5,979 nucleotides of DNA, taken from the NCBI GenBank assembly GCA_028817635.1, contig JAPPPH010000071.1, forward strand, positions 1 to 5,979, written 5' to 3'. Shown one piece after another: positions 1-5,903 of this stretch. Below the pieces are notes generated by a model. It ran no database searches, was not told the origin of the DNA, and saw only the letters and a list, made by a program, of their open reading frames with translations. Source of the DNA: Verrucomicrobiales bacterium (GTDB lineage: Bacteria > Verrucomicrobiota > Verrucomicrobiia > Limisphaerales > UBA1096). The position numbers and the translations under genes are program-made. Each line of letters begins with the position of its first letter. Position 1 is the first letter of the stretch.

Positions 1-149
1 AACCCGGGGTTGATATTCCTCATCCCGAACGATCGGTGGTCAAGTTTCGGGCCGGGAATGTATTGAATGATTTTCTTGCCGCCCCATCCGCTGCGATTCC
101 TGAAGCGGAAACATCCGGTTCGCTCGGCGAGGTTGACACCGGGGATTGA
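1..149 (+). CDS. C-terminal fragment of an HU/IHF-family DNA-binding protein (5' end outside the window)
   Basis: The frame that starts at base 3 is open from the window edge to a TGA at 147-149 and gives 48 residues. Its first part reads PGVDIPHPERSVVKFRAGN followed by VLNDFL. This resembles the C-terminal strand and helix of HU/IHF proteins; for example, IHF-alpha has GEDIPITARRVVTFRPGQ and then KLKSRV. HU/IHF proteins are small dimeric nucleoid proteins that bend DNA. After that region comes a tail of about 22 residues, rich in Ala, Gly, Ser and acidic residues, which is longer than in canonical HU. The gene converges on uup with only 4 bp between stop codons, and I see no terminator hairpin between them. 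The assignment rests on one short motif, so a chance match is possible. The catalogue family is inferred and the open frame is seen directly. Confidence 0.55.
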   Translation, partial: PGVDIPHPERSVVKFRAGNVLNDFLAAPSAAIPEAETSGSLGEVDTGD

Positions 150-153
150 CCCG

Positions 154-2043
154 CTACTCGGCGTTTTGCCGGATTGCCTCGAGTGCTTCCCAACGCGTGT
201 AAAGCTCGCCCGCCTTATTTTTTGCCTGCTCCAACGCTGCCGTTAGCTCGTTGGTTTTACTGCCGTGCTTCACATGAAACTCCGGGTCGGCGAACAATCC
301 CTCGATCCTTGCGACCTCTTCTTCGGTTTCGAGGATGGCTTCCTCCATTCCCTCGAGTTCCTTTTTCTCCTTCCAAGTCAGTTTGCGTGGCTTCGCTGTT
401 GGGGCAGGTTTGGTTTTGGGCTTGGCCGGTTCCTCCCGCTTGGCCGATCGCTCTTTTCTCTCGGCTAACTTTTCGCGGTAATATTCGTAGTCGCCCTCGT
501 TGTAGACGACCTGTCCGTCCCCCTCGAACGCGATGATGCCGGTGCAGACGCGATTGAGAAAATATCGATCGTGGCTCACCACCAGCACACAACCGGAGAA
601 CGCGAGTAGCGCCTCTTCGAGCAGGCGCAGCGTCGGCAGGTCGAGGTCGTTCGTCGGCTCGTCGAGGATGAGAAAGTTGCCTCCGTGCTTCAGGATTCGG
701 GCGAGTAGTAGTCGGCTTTTTTCGCCGCCGGACAGGCTCTTCACCTTCATGTTGATGCGCTTGGGGTTGAAGCCGAACCGCTGGAGATAGGCGCGGATGG
801 CCAGCCGGCCGTTGCCGAAATCGATCATGTCCGAGCCTTCGGCCACCTCCTCGAGCAGCGTCTTTTCCGGGTCCAGTTGAATGCGCTCCTGGTCAACGTA
901 ATTAAACTCGGTGAGCACACCGATTTTTCGGCTTCCCCCGGTCGGTTTCAACTGCCCAAGCACGACACGGAGCAGGCTGGTTTTTCCCAGTCCATTGCGG
1001 CCGCAGATGCCGATGCGCATCCCGGCTTCGAAGTTAAAATCAAACCGGTGGATCAACTTCTTCCCCCCCAATTCCAACTCCACGTTGATTAGGTCCACCA
1101 CGCGGTTGGCCAGTTGCCCCGGCGGCGGGATGATCAATTCCATCTCCAGTTCCTTGTCCGGCCCTTGCGTGTTTTTGATCCCGTGAAATTTGTCCACGCG
1201 AAACTTGGCCTTGGTCGTCCGTGCCTTTGGCCCGCGTCGAATCCAGTCCAGCTCGCGACGCAAAAATCGTTTCCGCTTTAGCTCCAGCGCCTGTTCGTTT
1301 TCCATCCGGGCGAGGTTGGACTCGAGATAATCCGAGTAATTGCCCTTGTGCAGATAAAACCGGCCGGCCTGCAACTCGACGATGTGGTTGCAAATTTCGT
1401 CGAGAAAATAGCGGTCATGTGTTGTCACCAAAAACGCGCCACGAAATTTTTTGAGGAACTCCGCCATCCACTCAATTGAGTCGGTGTCGAGATGGTTTGT
1501 CGGCTCGTCGAGGATCAGCAGATCGGGGTTGGAGATGATTGCGCGGCAAAGCGCGACCCGCCGTTTTTCCCCACCGGACAACGTCCCCATCAATTGCTCC
1601 GGTGCCGGTGCGTTAAGGTGCGTCATCGCGGTCTTGATGCGTGTGTCAATAGTCCAAGCGTCTGCCGCTGCGATTTGTTGTTCCAATTCCGTTTGTCGGT
1701 TGGAATCCGCTGCGAGCGCCTCGTACTCCGCGAGCAACTGCATGGCGTGCTTGGCTCCGCCACGGATGGTGTCCATCACGGTGGCATCGGCCTCCCCATC
1801 CATGGCCTGTGCGAGATAACCGGTCACCAACCCGGTGCGACGAGTGATCTCCCCGGCATCCGGCTGGGTTTCGCCGGCGAGCATCTTCAGGAAGGTCGAC
1901 TTGCCGCAGCCATTGCGGCCGACCATCCCAAGGTGGTCACCATCGCGAATTGTCAACGAGGCGCCCTTGAGCACTTCGTTGTCGTTAAATCGAACCTGAA
2001 TGCCGGCGGCATCGAGCAGGGTAATGTGGGTGGGTTGGGACAT
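154..2043 (-). CDS. uup: ABC-F family ATPase, Uup-type (ribosome-associated, tandem ABC domains)
   Basis: The protein has 629 residues from the ATG at 2043, close to E. coli Uup (about 635). It has two ABC ATPase domains and no membrane segments, as in cytoplasmic ABC-F proteins. Domain 1 has Walker A GRNGCGKST (42-50), signature LSGGEKRR (155-162) and Walker B LLILDE (175-180) followed by PTNHLD. Domain 2 has GRNGLGKTS (348-356), LSGGEKSR (437-444) and LILDEPTNDLD (458-468). The inter-domain linker (about 240-300) contains DWIRRGPKARTTKAK, typical of Uup. A Lys/Pro/Glu-rich stretch (about 526-556) leads to a C-terminal coiled coil (about 556-629), the Uup C-terminal domain. ABC-F proteins bind the ribosomal E site and modulate the peptidyl-transferase centre; E. 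coli Uup also affects precise transposon excision. The gene lies directly downstream of prfC and probably shares its transcript. An in-frame TTG at 2067 is an alternative start that adds eight residues. Both ATPase sites look intact. Confidence 0.95.
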   Translation of the reverse strand: MSQPTHITLLDAAGIQVRFNDNEVLKGASLTIRDGDHLGMVGRNGCGKSTFLKMLAGETQPDAGEITRRTGLVTGYLAQAMDGEADATVMDTIRGGAKHAMQLLAEYEALAADSNRQTELEQQIAAADAWTIDTRIKTAMTHLNAPAPEQLMGTLSGGEKRRVALCRAIISNPDLLILDEPTNHLDTDSIEWMAEFLKKFRGAFLVTTHDRYFLDEICNHIVELQAGRFYLHKGNYSDYLESNLARMENEQALELKRKRFLRRELDWIRRGPKARTTKAKFRVDKFHGIKNTQGPDKELEMELIIPPPGQLANRVVDLINVELELGGKKLIHRFDFNFEAGMRIGICGRNGLGKTSLLRVVLGQLKPTGGSRKIGVLTEFNYVDQERIQLDPEKTLLEEVAEGSDMIDFGNGRLAIRAYLQRFGFNPKRINMKVKSLSGGEKSRLLLARILKHGGNFLILDEPTNDLDLPTLRLLEEALLAFSGCVLVVSHDRYFLNRVCTGIIAFEGDGQVVYNEGDYEYYREKLAERKERSAKREEPAKPKTKPAPTAKPRKLTWKEKKELEGMEEAILETEEEVARIEGLFADPEFHVKHGSKTNELTAALEQAKNKAGELYTRWEALEAIRQNAE

Positions 2044-2051
2044 GGACGCAA

Positions 2052-2071
2052 CCAAGCGCTTGGCCAAGCGC
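2052..2071. repeat. Nested palindromes CCAAGCGCTTGG / GCGCTTGGCCAAGCGC at the uup start
   Basis: Two overlapping perfect palindromes are visible: a 12-mer at 2052-2063 and a 16-mer at 2056-2071. They fill the prfC-uup junction and cover the alternative TTG start. In RNA the 16-mer could only form a hairpin with a tight loop, so a role as a DNA site or a dispersed repeat is equally plausible. It belongs to the family of related palindromes seen elsewhere in the window. Confidence 0.75.
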
Positions 2072-2076
2072 AGTCG

Positions 2077-3672
2077 TTACAACTCCTTTTGATTGGGCGG
2101 CACCTTGGCCAAGGCCAAGCCATCGCTGTTTTGCTCGAAGTAACTCGCGGCCCAGTCACTCGCGAACAGTAGCACCGGGTTCCTGTCCGAGTCCCATCCG
2201 AAGCGGGAACCGGTCGGCGGTGACAACTTGTCCATCTCCTCCTCGGAAAACTCCTCCGGCAGCCAACGTACCACCTGCCACGGGGCCGGCTCGAGCCGGG
2301 TGACGGCGTTGTACTCGCTCTCGAGCCGGAATTGCACCACGTCGAACTGCAGCGGTCCAACCGCTGCCAAGACCGGCACTGCCACGGCGCTACCCTTCAG
2401 GCTCAGGCATTGGATGGCACCTTCCTGCAGCAGTTGATCCAGCCCCTGCCGGAACTGCTTGAACTTGCCGGTGTCCCCGTTGTGTAGGTACGAAAAACTC
2501 TCCGGCGTGAACCGTGGAATCTCGTGAAACTCGATACCCTTGCGGGTGGTCAGCGTGTCGCCAATCCCGAAATCGGAGTGGCCGACGAGTCCGATGATGT
2601 CTCCCGCGTAGGCTTCGTTCACCGTCTCGCGTTCCTTGCCGAACAATCGGTGCGAACTTGCGAGCCGCACCTTCTTGCCGGTGCGCGAATGAAACACGGT
2701 CATGTCCCTTTCAAATTTGCCGGAGCAGATTCGGATGTACGCGATGCGGTCGCGGTGCTTCGGATCCATGTTCGCCTGAATCTTGAAAATGAACCCGGAA
2801 AAATCCCCGGCGCCCGGTTCGATCATTTCTTCGCCGGAAGTCCGTCCCTTGGGCGGAGGCGCGTGCTCGAGGAATCCTTGCAGGATCAGTTCGACACCAA
2901 AATTGTTCATCGCGCTGCCGAAAAAAACCGGCGTCGTGCGGCCGGCCAGAATCTCCTCATCGTCGAATTCCGCTCCGGCCATCTCGAGCATCTCCAATTC
3001 CTCCGTCACTTTCGTGAGGATGTCTTCCGGCACGCGTTCCTTCACGAAGTCGTCAGAAATGTCACCGACCTCGACCGGTGCCATGTACGCCCCGCCGGTT
3101 GTTCGCTCGAACAGGTGCACCTGCTTGTTCAGCCGGTCGTAAACGCCCTTGAAATCATTCCCGTCGCCGATCGGCCAGTTCACGGGGAAAGGCTTCAGGT
3201 TGAGGACACTTTCGACCTCGTCCAGCAATTCAATTGCCCCTTTGCTCGGTCGGTCGCATTTGTTGATGAAGGTGAAAATTGGCACACCGCGCTGGCGGCA
3301 CACCTCGAACAATTTCTTCGTCTGTGCCTCGATGCCCTTGGCCGCGTCGAGCACCATCACCACGGCGTCCACCGCCGTGAGCACCCGATACGTATCCTCC
3401 GAGAAATCCTTATGGCCTGGGGTATCGAGTAGGTTGATCTGGTATCCGCGGTAGTCGAATTGCAGCACAGTTGAACTGACCGAGATGCCGCGCTTGCGTT
3501 CCAGTTCCATCCAGTCGGACGTCGTCGCGCGCTGGTTTTTCCGCGAACGCACTGAGCCGGCCAACTGAATCGCGCCGCCGTACATCAGCATCTTTTCAGT
3601 CAAAGTCGTCTTGCCCGCGTCAGGGTGCGAGATGATGGCAAACGTGCGTCTTCGGTTGATTTCTTTCTCCAT
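2077..3672 (-). CDS. prfC: Peptide chain release factor 3 (RF3, translational GTPase)
   Basis: The protein has 531 residues from the ATG at 3672; E. coli RF3 has 529. The N-terminal GTPase domain shows G1 HPDAGKTT (16-23), a switch I region with RGIS (61-64), G3 DTPGH (83-87), G4 NKCD (137-140) and a G5-like GSAMNN further on. The G4 motif has Cys where E. coli has Leu, a mild variation. The rest matches the RF3 beta-barrel domain II and the C-terminal domain, with no truncation. RF3 uses GTP to dissociate RF1/RF2 from the ribosome after peptide release and takes part in post-peptidyl-transfer quality control. The start was chosen because MEKEINRRRTF aligns with RF3 N-termini; the frame continues upstream only to a TTG at 3738 through residues unlike the family. 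No clear Shine-Dalgarno sequence precedes the ATG. prfC is the first gene of a probable two-gene operon with uup. Confidence 0.96.
   Translation of the reverse strand: MEKEINRRRTFAIISHPDAGKTTLTEKMLMYGGAIQLAGSVRSRKNQRATTSDWMELERKRGISVSSTVLQFDYRGYQINLLDTPGHKDFSEDTYRVLTAVDAVVMVLDAAKGIEAQTKKLFEVCRQRGVPIFTFINKCDRPSKGAIELLDEVESVLNLKPFPVNWPIGDGNDFKGVYDRLNKQVHLFERTTGGAYMAPVEVGDISDDFVKERVPEDILTKVTEELEMLEMAGAEFDDEEILAGRTTPVFFGSAMNNFGVELILQGFLEHAPPPKGRTSGEEMIEPGAGDFSGFIFKIQANMDPKHRDRIAYIRICSGKFERDMTVFHSRTGKKVRLASSHRLFGKERETVNEAYAGDIIGLVGHSDFGIGDTLTTRKGIEFHEIPRFTPESFSYLHNGDTGKFKQFRQGLDQLLQEGAIQCLSLKGSAVAVPVLAAVGPLQFDVVQFRLESEYNAVTRLEPAPWQVVRWLPEEFSEEEMDKLSPPTGSRFGWDSDRNPVLLFASDWAASYFEQNSDGLALAKVPPNQKEL
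2083..2088 (-). promoter_or_regulatory. Shine-Dalgarno sequence AAGGAG for uup, inside the prfC 3' end
   Basis: The minus strand reads AAGGAG here, overlapping the last codons of prfC (its stop is at 2077-2079). It is the only strong ribosome-binding site I see in the window. It lies 15 nt from the in-frame TTG at 2067 and 39 nt from the ATG at 2043, so neither spacing is ideal. The TTG start gets more support from this site, while the ATG gets more from codon type and from where the family usually begins. The overlap with prfC suggests translational coupling. Confidence 0.6.
2103..2114. repeat. Palindrome CCTTGGCCAAGG within the prfC 3' end
   Basis: This perfect 12-bp palindrome with a TTGGCCAA core (2105-2112) lies in the last codons of prfC, where it encodes Leu-Ala-Lys. 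It sits 32 bp from the palindrome cluster at the uup start and shares its core, so I group it with that family. Because it is coding, it could partly reflect amino-acid constraint. Confidence 0.6.
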
Positions 3673-3783
3673 GCCGGAACCAAAAGGGGGCGGACTGTAA
3701 CAAAAGCGGCCAAAGCGACAAGAACAATGCCGAAACAATCAATGAGATGGCCGTTCTGTGTGGAACAAAACCAAGAGCACTAA

Positions 3784-3835
3784 AGTGTATTTTAATGTAT
3801 TTCGTTGACAACTAATGGATGGATATGGTTTTTAA
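3784..3835. promoter_or_regulatory. Candidate overlapping divergent promoters for prfC (-) and the HTH gene (+)
   Basis: The region between the two divergent genes is AT-rich. On the minus strand, TTGTCA (3806-3811) and TACACT (3784-3789) are 16 nt apart, a plausible sigma70-type promoter for prfC with a leader of roughly 105 nt. On the plus strand, a perfect TTGACA (3805-3810) faces the HTH gene, but its possible -10 sequences (TATGGT at 3824-3829, or TTTTTA at 3829-3834) have poor spacing or poor match. The two -35 boxes overlap, so one regulator bound here would affect both genes. The motif matches are seen directly and promoter activity is inferred. Confidence 0.35.
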
Positions 3836-3848
3836 CGGCTCCTGACCG

Positions 3849-4103
3849 ATGATTGAAGTAGATGATTTTAAGGCGTTCGATGCCAATGAAGTAGCCGAGA
3901 TGCTCGATTTAAAGTATCGAACGGTGACGCGTTACATTCAGGCTGGAAAAATCCGAGCCAGAAAGATTGGCAAAAAATACTTCGTGACTGAGAAGGACGT
4001 CAAAGCCTTCATTTTGGCCCAAGCCACAAATGTCGAATCTGGCCAAAAAACGGGCGAATCGACCGATTCAGGCGATTTCGAAGGGCAGATTAGGGAAGAT
4101 TAA
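3849..4103 (+). CDS. Small excisionase/MerR-type helix-turn-helix DNA-binding protein
   Basis: This 84-residue protein has a single winged-helix domain of the excisionase (HTH_17) type. Residues 11-21 (DANEVAEMLDL) form the first helix, 22-35 (KYRTVTRYIQAGKI) include the recognition helix, and 37-55 (ARKIGKKYFVTEKDVKAFI) form the wing and following helix. Lys and Arg residues in the recognition helix and wing fit DNA contact. The tail from residue 60 is polar, rich in Gly, Ser and Asp, and probably disordered. Such proteins include phage Xis factors and many chromosomal regulators whose targets are unknown. The ATG is the first possible start because an in-frame TGA lies just upstream (3843-3845); no Shine-Dalgarno sequence is evident. 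GC content is about 45% by direct count (114 of 255), well below the neighbours. No integrase, recombinase or phage gene is nearby, so a chromosomal regulator is more likely than a true excisionase. Confidence 0.8.
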   Translation: MIEVDDFKAFDANEVAEMLDLKYRTVTRYIQAGKIRARKIGKKYFVTEKDVKAFILAQATNVESGQKTGESTDSGDFEGQIRED

Positions 4104-4118
4104 CGATAAAGATTTATG

Positions 4119-4445
4119 TTAGCCGGTGCTGTCTGCCAGCCAAGCGAGGTATTTGCGGCTTCCGGCTGTGAGCGGCAGGGCGACGAATTCGGGGGTGTCG
4201 TAGGGGTGCAACTCACGAATGATGCGCTCCAGTTCGGGAATATGTTCCTGCCGTGTCTTGAAAACGATGAGTACCTCATCACTGCTTTCGAGTTTTCCTT
4301 CCCACCAGTAATGCGACTCGATGGCGGGGACGATGTTGGCGCAGGCGACGAGCTTGGCCTCGAGCGCGGCCTTGGCCAAGCGCCTTGCCAGCTCGATATC
4401 GGGCGCGGTCACGAGGATCACCGCAAAGTTGTCCGGAGCAATCAC
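4119..4445 (-). CDS. cutA: CutA1 family divalent-ion tolerance protein
   Basis: From a GTG at 4445 the protein has 108 residues, the usual CutA size (E. coli about 112). It starts with a beta strand (AVILVTAPD, 8-16), then a helix and KLVACANIVP (31-40), the conserved ESHYWWEGKLE (43-53) and EVLIVFKT (57-64). It ends with the conserved HPYDTPEFVALPL (80-92) and YLAWL (99-103). CutA proteins form very stable trimers; the copper-tolerance name comes from E. coli, and the true role is still unclear. The open frame runs far upstream, but only as the antisense of the PQQ gene and without CutA similarity, so I took the first start that keeps the whole domain. GTG codons at 4445 and 4421 are the candidates, and 4421 would cut into the first strand region. 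The ribosome-binding site is weak. It converges with the HTH gene (15-bp gap) and is divergent from the PQQ gene. Confidence 0.9.
   Translation of the reverse strand: MIAPDNFAVILVTAPDIELARRLAKAALEAKLVACANIVPAIESHYWWEGKLESSDEVLIVFKTRQEHIPELERIIRELHPYDTPEFVALPLTAGSRKYLAWLADSTG
4371..4380. repeat. Palindrome CTTGGCCAAG within cutA
   Basis: This perfect 10-bp palindrome with the TTGGCCAA core is followed by CGCCTTGCC, so the whole tract resembles a degraded copy of the nested palindrome at the uup start. It lies in the 5' half of cutA, where it encodes part of the LAKAAL helix. Confidence 0.5.
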
Positions 4446-4491
4446 GTCCCCAGCTAAACCAGCCAGGCGGTCGGGGTCAATTTCCTTGACC

Positions 4492-4507
4492 GGCCAAGCG
4501 CTTGACC
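4492..4507. repeat. Near-palindrome GGCCAAGCGCTTGACC between cutA and the PQQ gene
   Basis: The 16-mer is an inverted repeat with one mismatched pair around a perfect AAGCGCTT core (4496-4503). It lies in the 78-bp divergent intergenic region between cutA and the PQQ-propeller gene, where it is free of coding constraint. TTGACC occurs twice here (4486-4491 and 4502-4507). The second copy overlaps the palindrome, but I see no convincing -10 partner. It could be an operator or a member of the dispersed palindrome family. Confidence 0.5.
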
Positions 4508-4523
4508 AAACCCTCTCCGGCCC

Positions 4524-5885
4524 ATGTTCAATTTTAACCACACACGAGAGCTGTTGCTTACCGGAGTCGCGCTTGGCCTCTCGCTTGGCCAAGCGGCGTC
4601 GGCGGAAAACTGGGCCACGTTTCGGGGCGACGGGGCGCGCGGCATCTCGGAAAATAAAAATCTTCCGCTTGAGTGGGATGCCAAACAAAATAAGAACATC
4701 GAGTGGAAAACGGCTGTACCCGGTTTGGGTTGGTCCAACCCGGTGGTGCACAGCGGCCGCGTCTATCTGACCTCCGCGGTAAGCGACGGCGAGATCGAGC
4801 CCCGCAAGCCCGGCCTTTACTTCGGCGGCGACCGCAAGGAGCCGATCAAACACATGCATCACTTTCTTGTGCTCTGCCTCGACCTCAAGAGCGGGGCGTA
4901 CCTTTGGCAGAAGGAAGTGTTGGCATCGCGTCCCCTGACGCCGATCCATATCAAGAACAGCTACGCCGCCGAGACGCCGGTGACGGATGGCGAACGGGTC
5001 TACGCCTACTTCGGCAGCCACGGCCTCTACTGCCTCGACAAGACCGGAAAATTGCTCTGGAAAAAAATGTTCAAGCCGTACGAGATGCGCAACGGCTGGG
5101 GTACCGGTGCCTCGCCGATCCTCGACGGCGACCAGTTGATCATCGTCAACGATAACATGGAGGAGAGTTGGCTCGCGGCGTTTGACAAGCGTACCGGCAA
5201 ACAGCTTTGGAAGAAGGAACGCGACGAACCCAGTAACTGGTCCACGCCCTACGTGTGGGAGCACGATGGCATCAAGGAATTGATCCTGACCGGCCGAAAT
5301 CGCACACGCGCCTATGACTTAAAAGGCAACGAACGCTGGAGCCTCAAGTGGAAGACGCGCACGTCGATCGTCATCCCGACGCCGTTCGAGGCGCACGGTC
5401 TGCTGTACATCGCCTCCGGTTACGTGGGGGATCGCGAGAAACACGTCTACGCCATCCGCCCCGGCGCGAAGGGTGACATCTCGCTGAAGTCCGGCGAAAC
5501 GAAAAACAAATACATCGCATGGTACGACCGGCGGGCGGGGCCGTACAACCCGTCGCCGCTGGTTTACGGGGATGAGTTTTATACGCTTTTCGACTTTGGA
5601 TTCCTCGGCTGCCGCGACGCCAAAACCGGCGAGGTGCATTACGACAAGGAACGTATCAACCCGGAAAAGGCGACCGGCTTCACCTCGTCACCGTGGGCCT
5701 ATCGCGGGCACGTTTTTGCGTTGAGTGAAGCCGGCGACACGTTTGTATTCAAGGCCGGGAAGGAGTACAAACTCGTCCGTGTCAACCACACCGGGGGTAT
5801 GAGCATGGCCAACCCCGCGCTGGTCGGCGACCGGTTGCTCCTGCGCAACCAAACCCACCTGTTCAGCATCCGCGAAAAAAACTGA
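4524..5885 (+). CDS. Secreted PQQ-like beta-propeller repeat protein (BamB-like fold)
   Basis: The protein has 453 residues with an N-terminal Sec signal peptide: a short polar start (1-9), a hydrophobic core (LLLTGVALGLSLG, 10-22) and a likely cleavage after ASA at residue 27. The mature protein opens with ENWATFRGDG, the typical WxxFRG-type start of this family. Blade-like repeats follow, each a value strand plus a 'D..TG...W' turn: PVVHSGRVYLTSAV (73-86), CLDLKSGAYLWQK (118-130), VYAYFGSHGLYCLDKTGKLLWKK (159-181), AAFDKRTGKQLWKK (218-231), AYDLKGNERWSLKW (263-276) and CRDAKTGEVHYDK (363-375). This indicates a seven- or eight-bladed propeller, probably exported to the periplasm or cell surface. 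PQQ or metal ligands cannot be confirmed, so an enzyme role is not claimed. The family is greatly expanded in Planctomycetota and Verrucomicrobiota, usually with unknown function. There is no lipobox cysteine, unlike BamB. No Shine-Dalgarno sequence precedes the ATG. Confidence 0.9.
   Translation: MFNFNHTRELLLTGVALGLSLGQAASAENWATFRGDGARGISENKNLPLEWDAKQNKNIEWKTAVPGLGWSNPVVHSGRVYLTSAVSDGEIEPRKPGLYFGGDRKEPIKHMHHFLVLCLDLKSGAYLWQKEVLASRPLTPIHIKNSYAAETPVTDGERVYAYFGSHGLYCLDKTGKLLWKKMFKPYEMRNGWGTGASPILDGDQLIIVNDNMEESWLAAFDKRTGKQLWKKERDEPSNWSTPYVWEHDGIKELILTGRNRTRAYDLKGNERWSLKWKTRTSIVIPTPFEAHGLLYIASGYVGDREKHVYAIRPGAKGDISLKSGETKNKYIAWYDRRAGPYNPSPLVYGDEFYTLFDFGFLGCRDAKTGEVHYDKERINPEKATGFTSSPWAYRGHVFALSEAGDTFVFKAGKEYKLVRVNHTGGMSMANPALVGDRLLLRNQTHLFSIREKN
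4569..4595. repeat. Palindrome CGCTTGGCCAAGCG plus half-site in the PQQ signal-peptide codons
   Basis: A perfect 14-bp palindrome (4582-4595) follows a partial copy, GCGCTTGGCC (4569-4578), after three intervening bases. It lies in the codons for the signal-peptide hydrophobic core, about 60 bp into the gene. It is identical to the inner 14 bp of the palindrome at the uup start, 2.5 kb away. Confidence 0.7.
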
Positions 5886-5886
5886 A

Positions 5887-5898
5887 CCAAGTGCTTGG
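5887..5898. repeat. Near-palindrome CCAAGTGCTTGG just after the PQQ stop codon
   Basis: It differs from the 12-bp palindrome at 2052-2063 by one base (T for C at the sixth position). It starts one base after the PQQ stop codon and ends five bases before the terminal inverted repeat, so it could be part of the same repeat block or of a terminator. Confidence 0.45.
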
Positions 5899-5903
5899 CA
5901 GTC

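Noticed and set aside
1492..2172. 226-codon plus-strand open frame across the uup start
   Set aside because: It is antisense to uup and the prfC end and shows no domain. The stop-free stretch is explained by high GC in the opposite reading frames.
2524..3432. 302-codon plus-strand open frame
   Set aside because: It lies wholly antisense to prfC, is rich in His, Arg and Leu with no recognisable motif, and has no ribosome-binding site. The RF3 frame on the other strand has clear GTPase motifs.
3673..3738. Extended prfC start at TTG 3738
   Set aside because: The extra 22 residues (Cys-, Phe- and Pro-rich) do not resemble RF3, and the ATG at 3672 gives the normal family length and N-terminus.
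4104..4118. Bidirectional terminator between the HTH gene and cutA
   Set aside because: The 15-bp gap is AT-rich but has no inverted repeat able to form a terminator stem.
3849..4445. Toxin-antitoxin or phage-remnant module made of the HTH gene and its neighbour
   Set aside because: The neighbour at 4119-4445 is a complete CutA on the opposite strand, not a toxin. No integrase, att-like repeat or phage gene is visible.
4446..5264. Open minus-strand frame that would extend CutA by about 270 residues at its N-terminus
   Set aside because: It is antisense to the well-supported PQQ-propeller gene, has no CutA-like or other recognisable domain, and reflects GC-rich codon structure. The CutA domain is complete from 4445.
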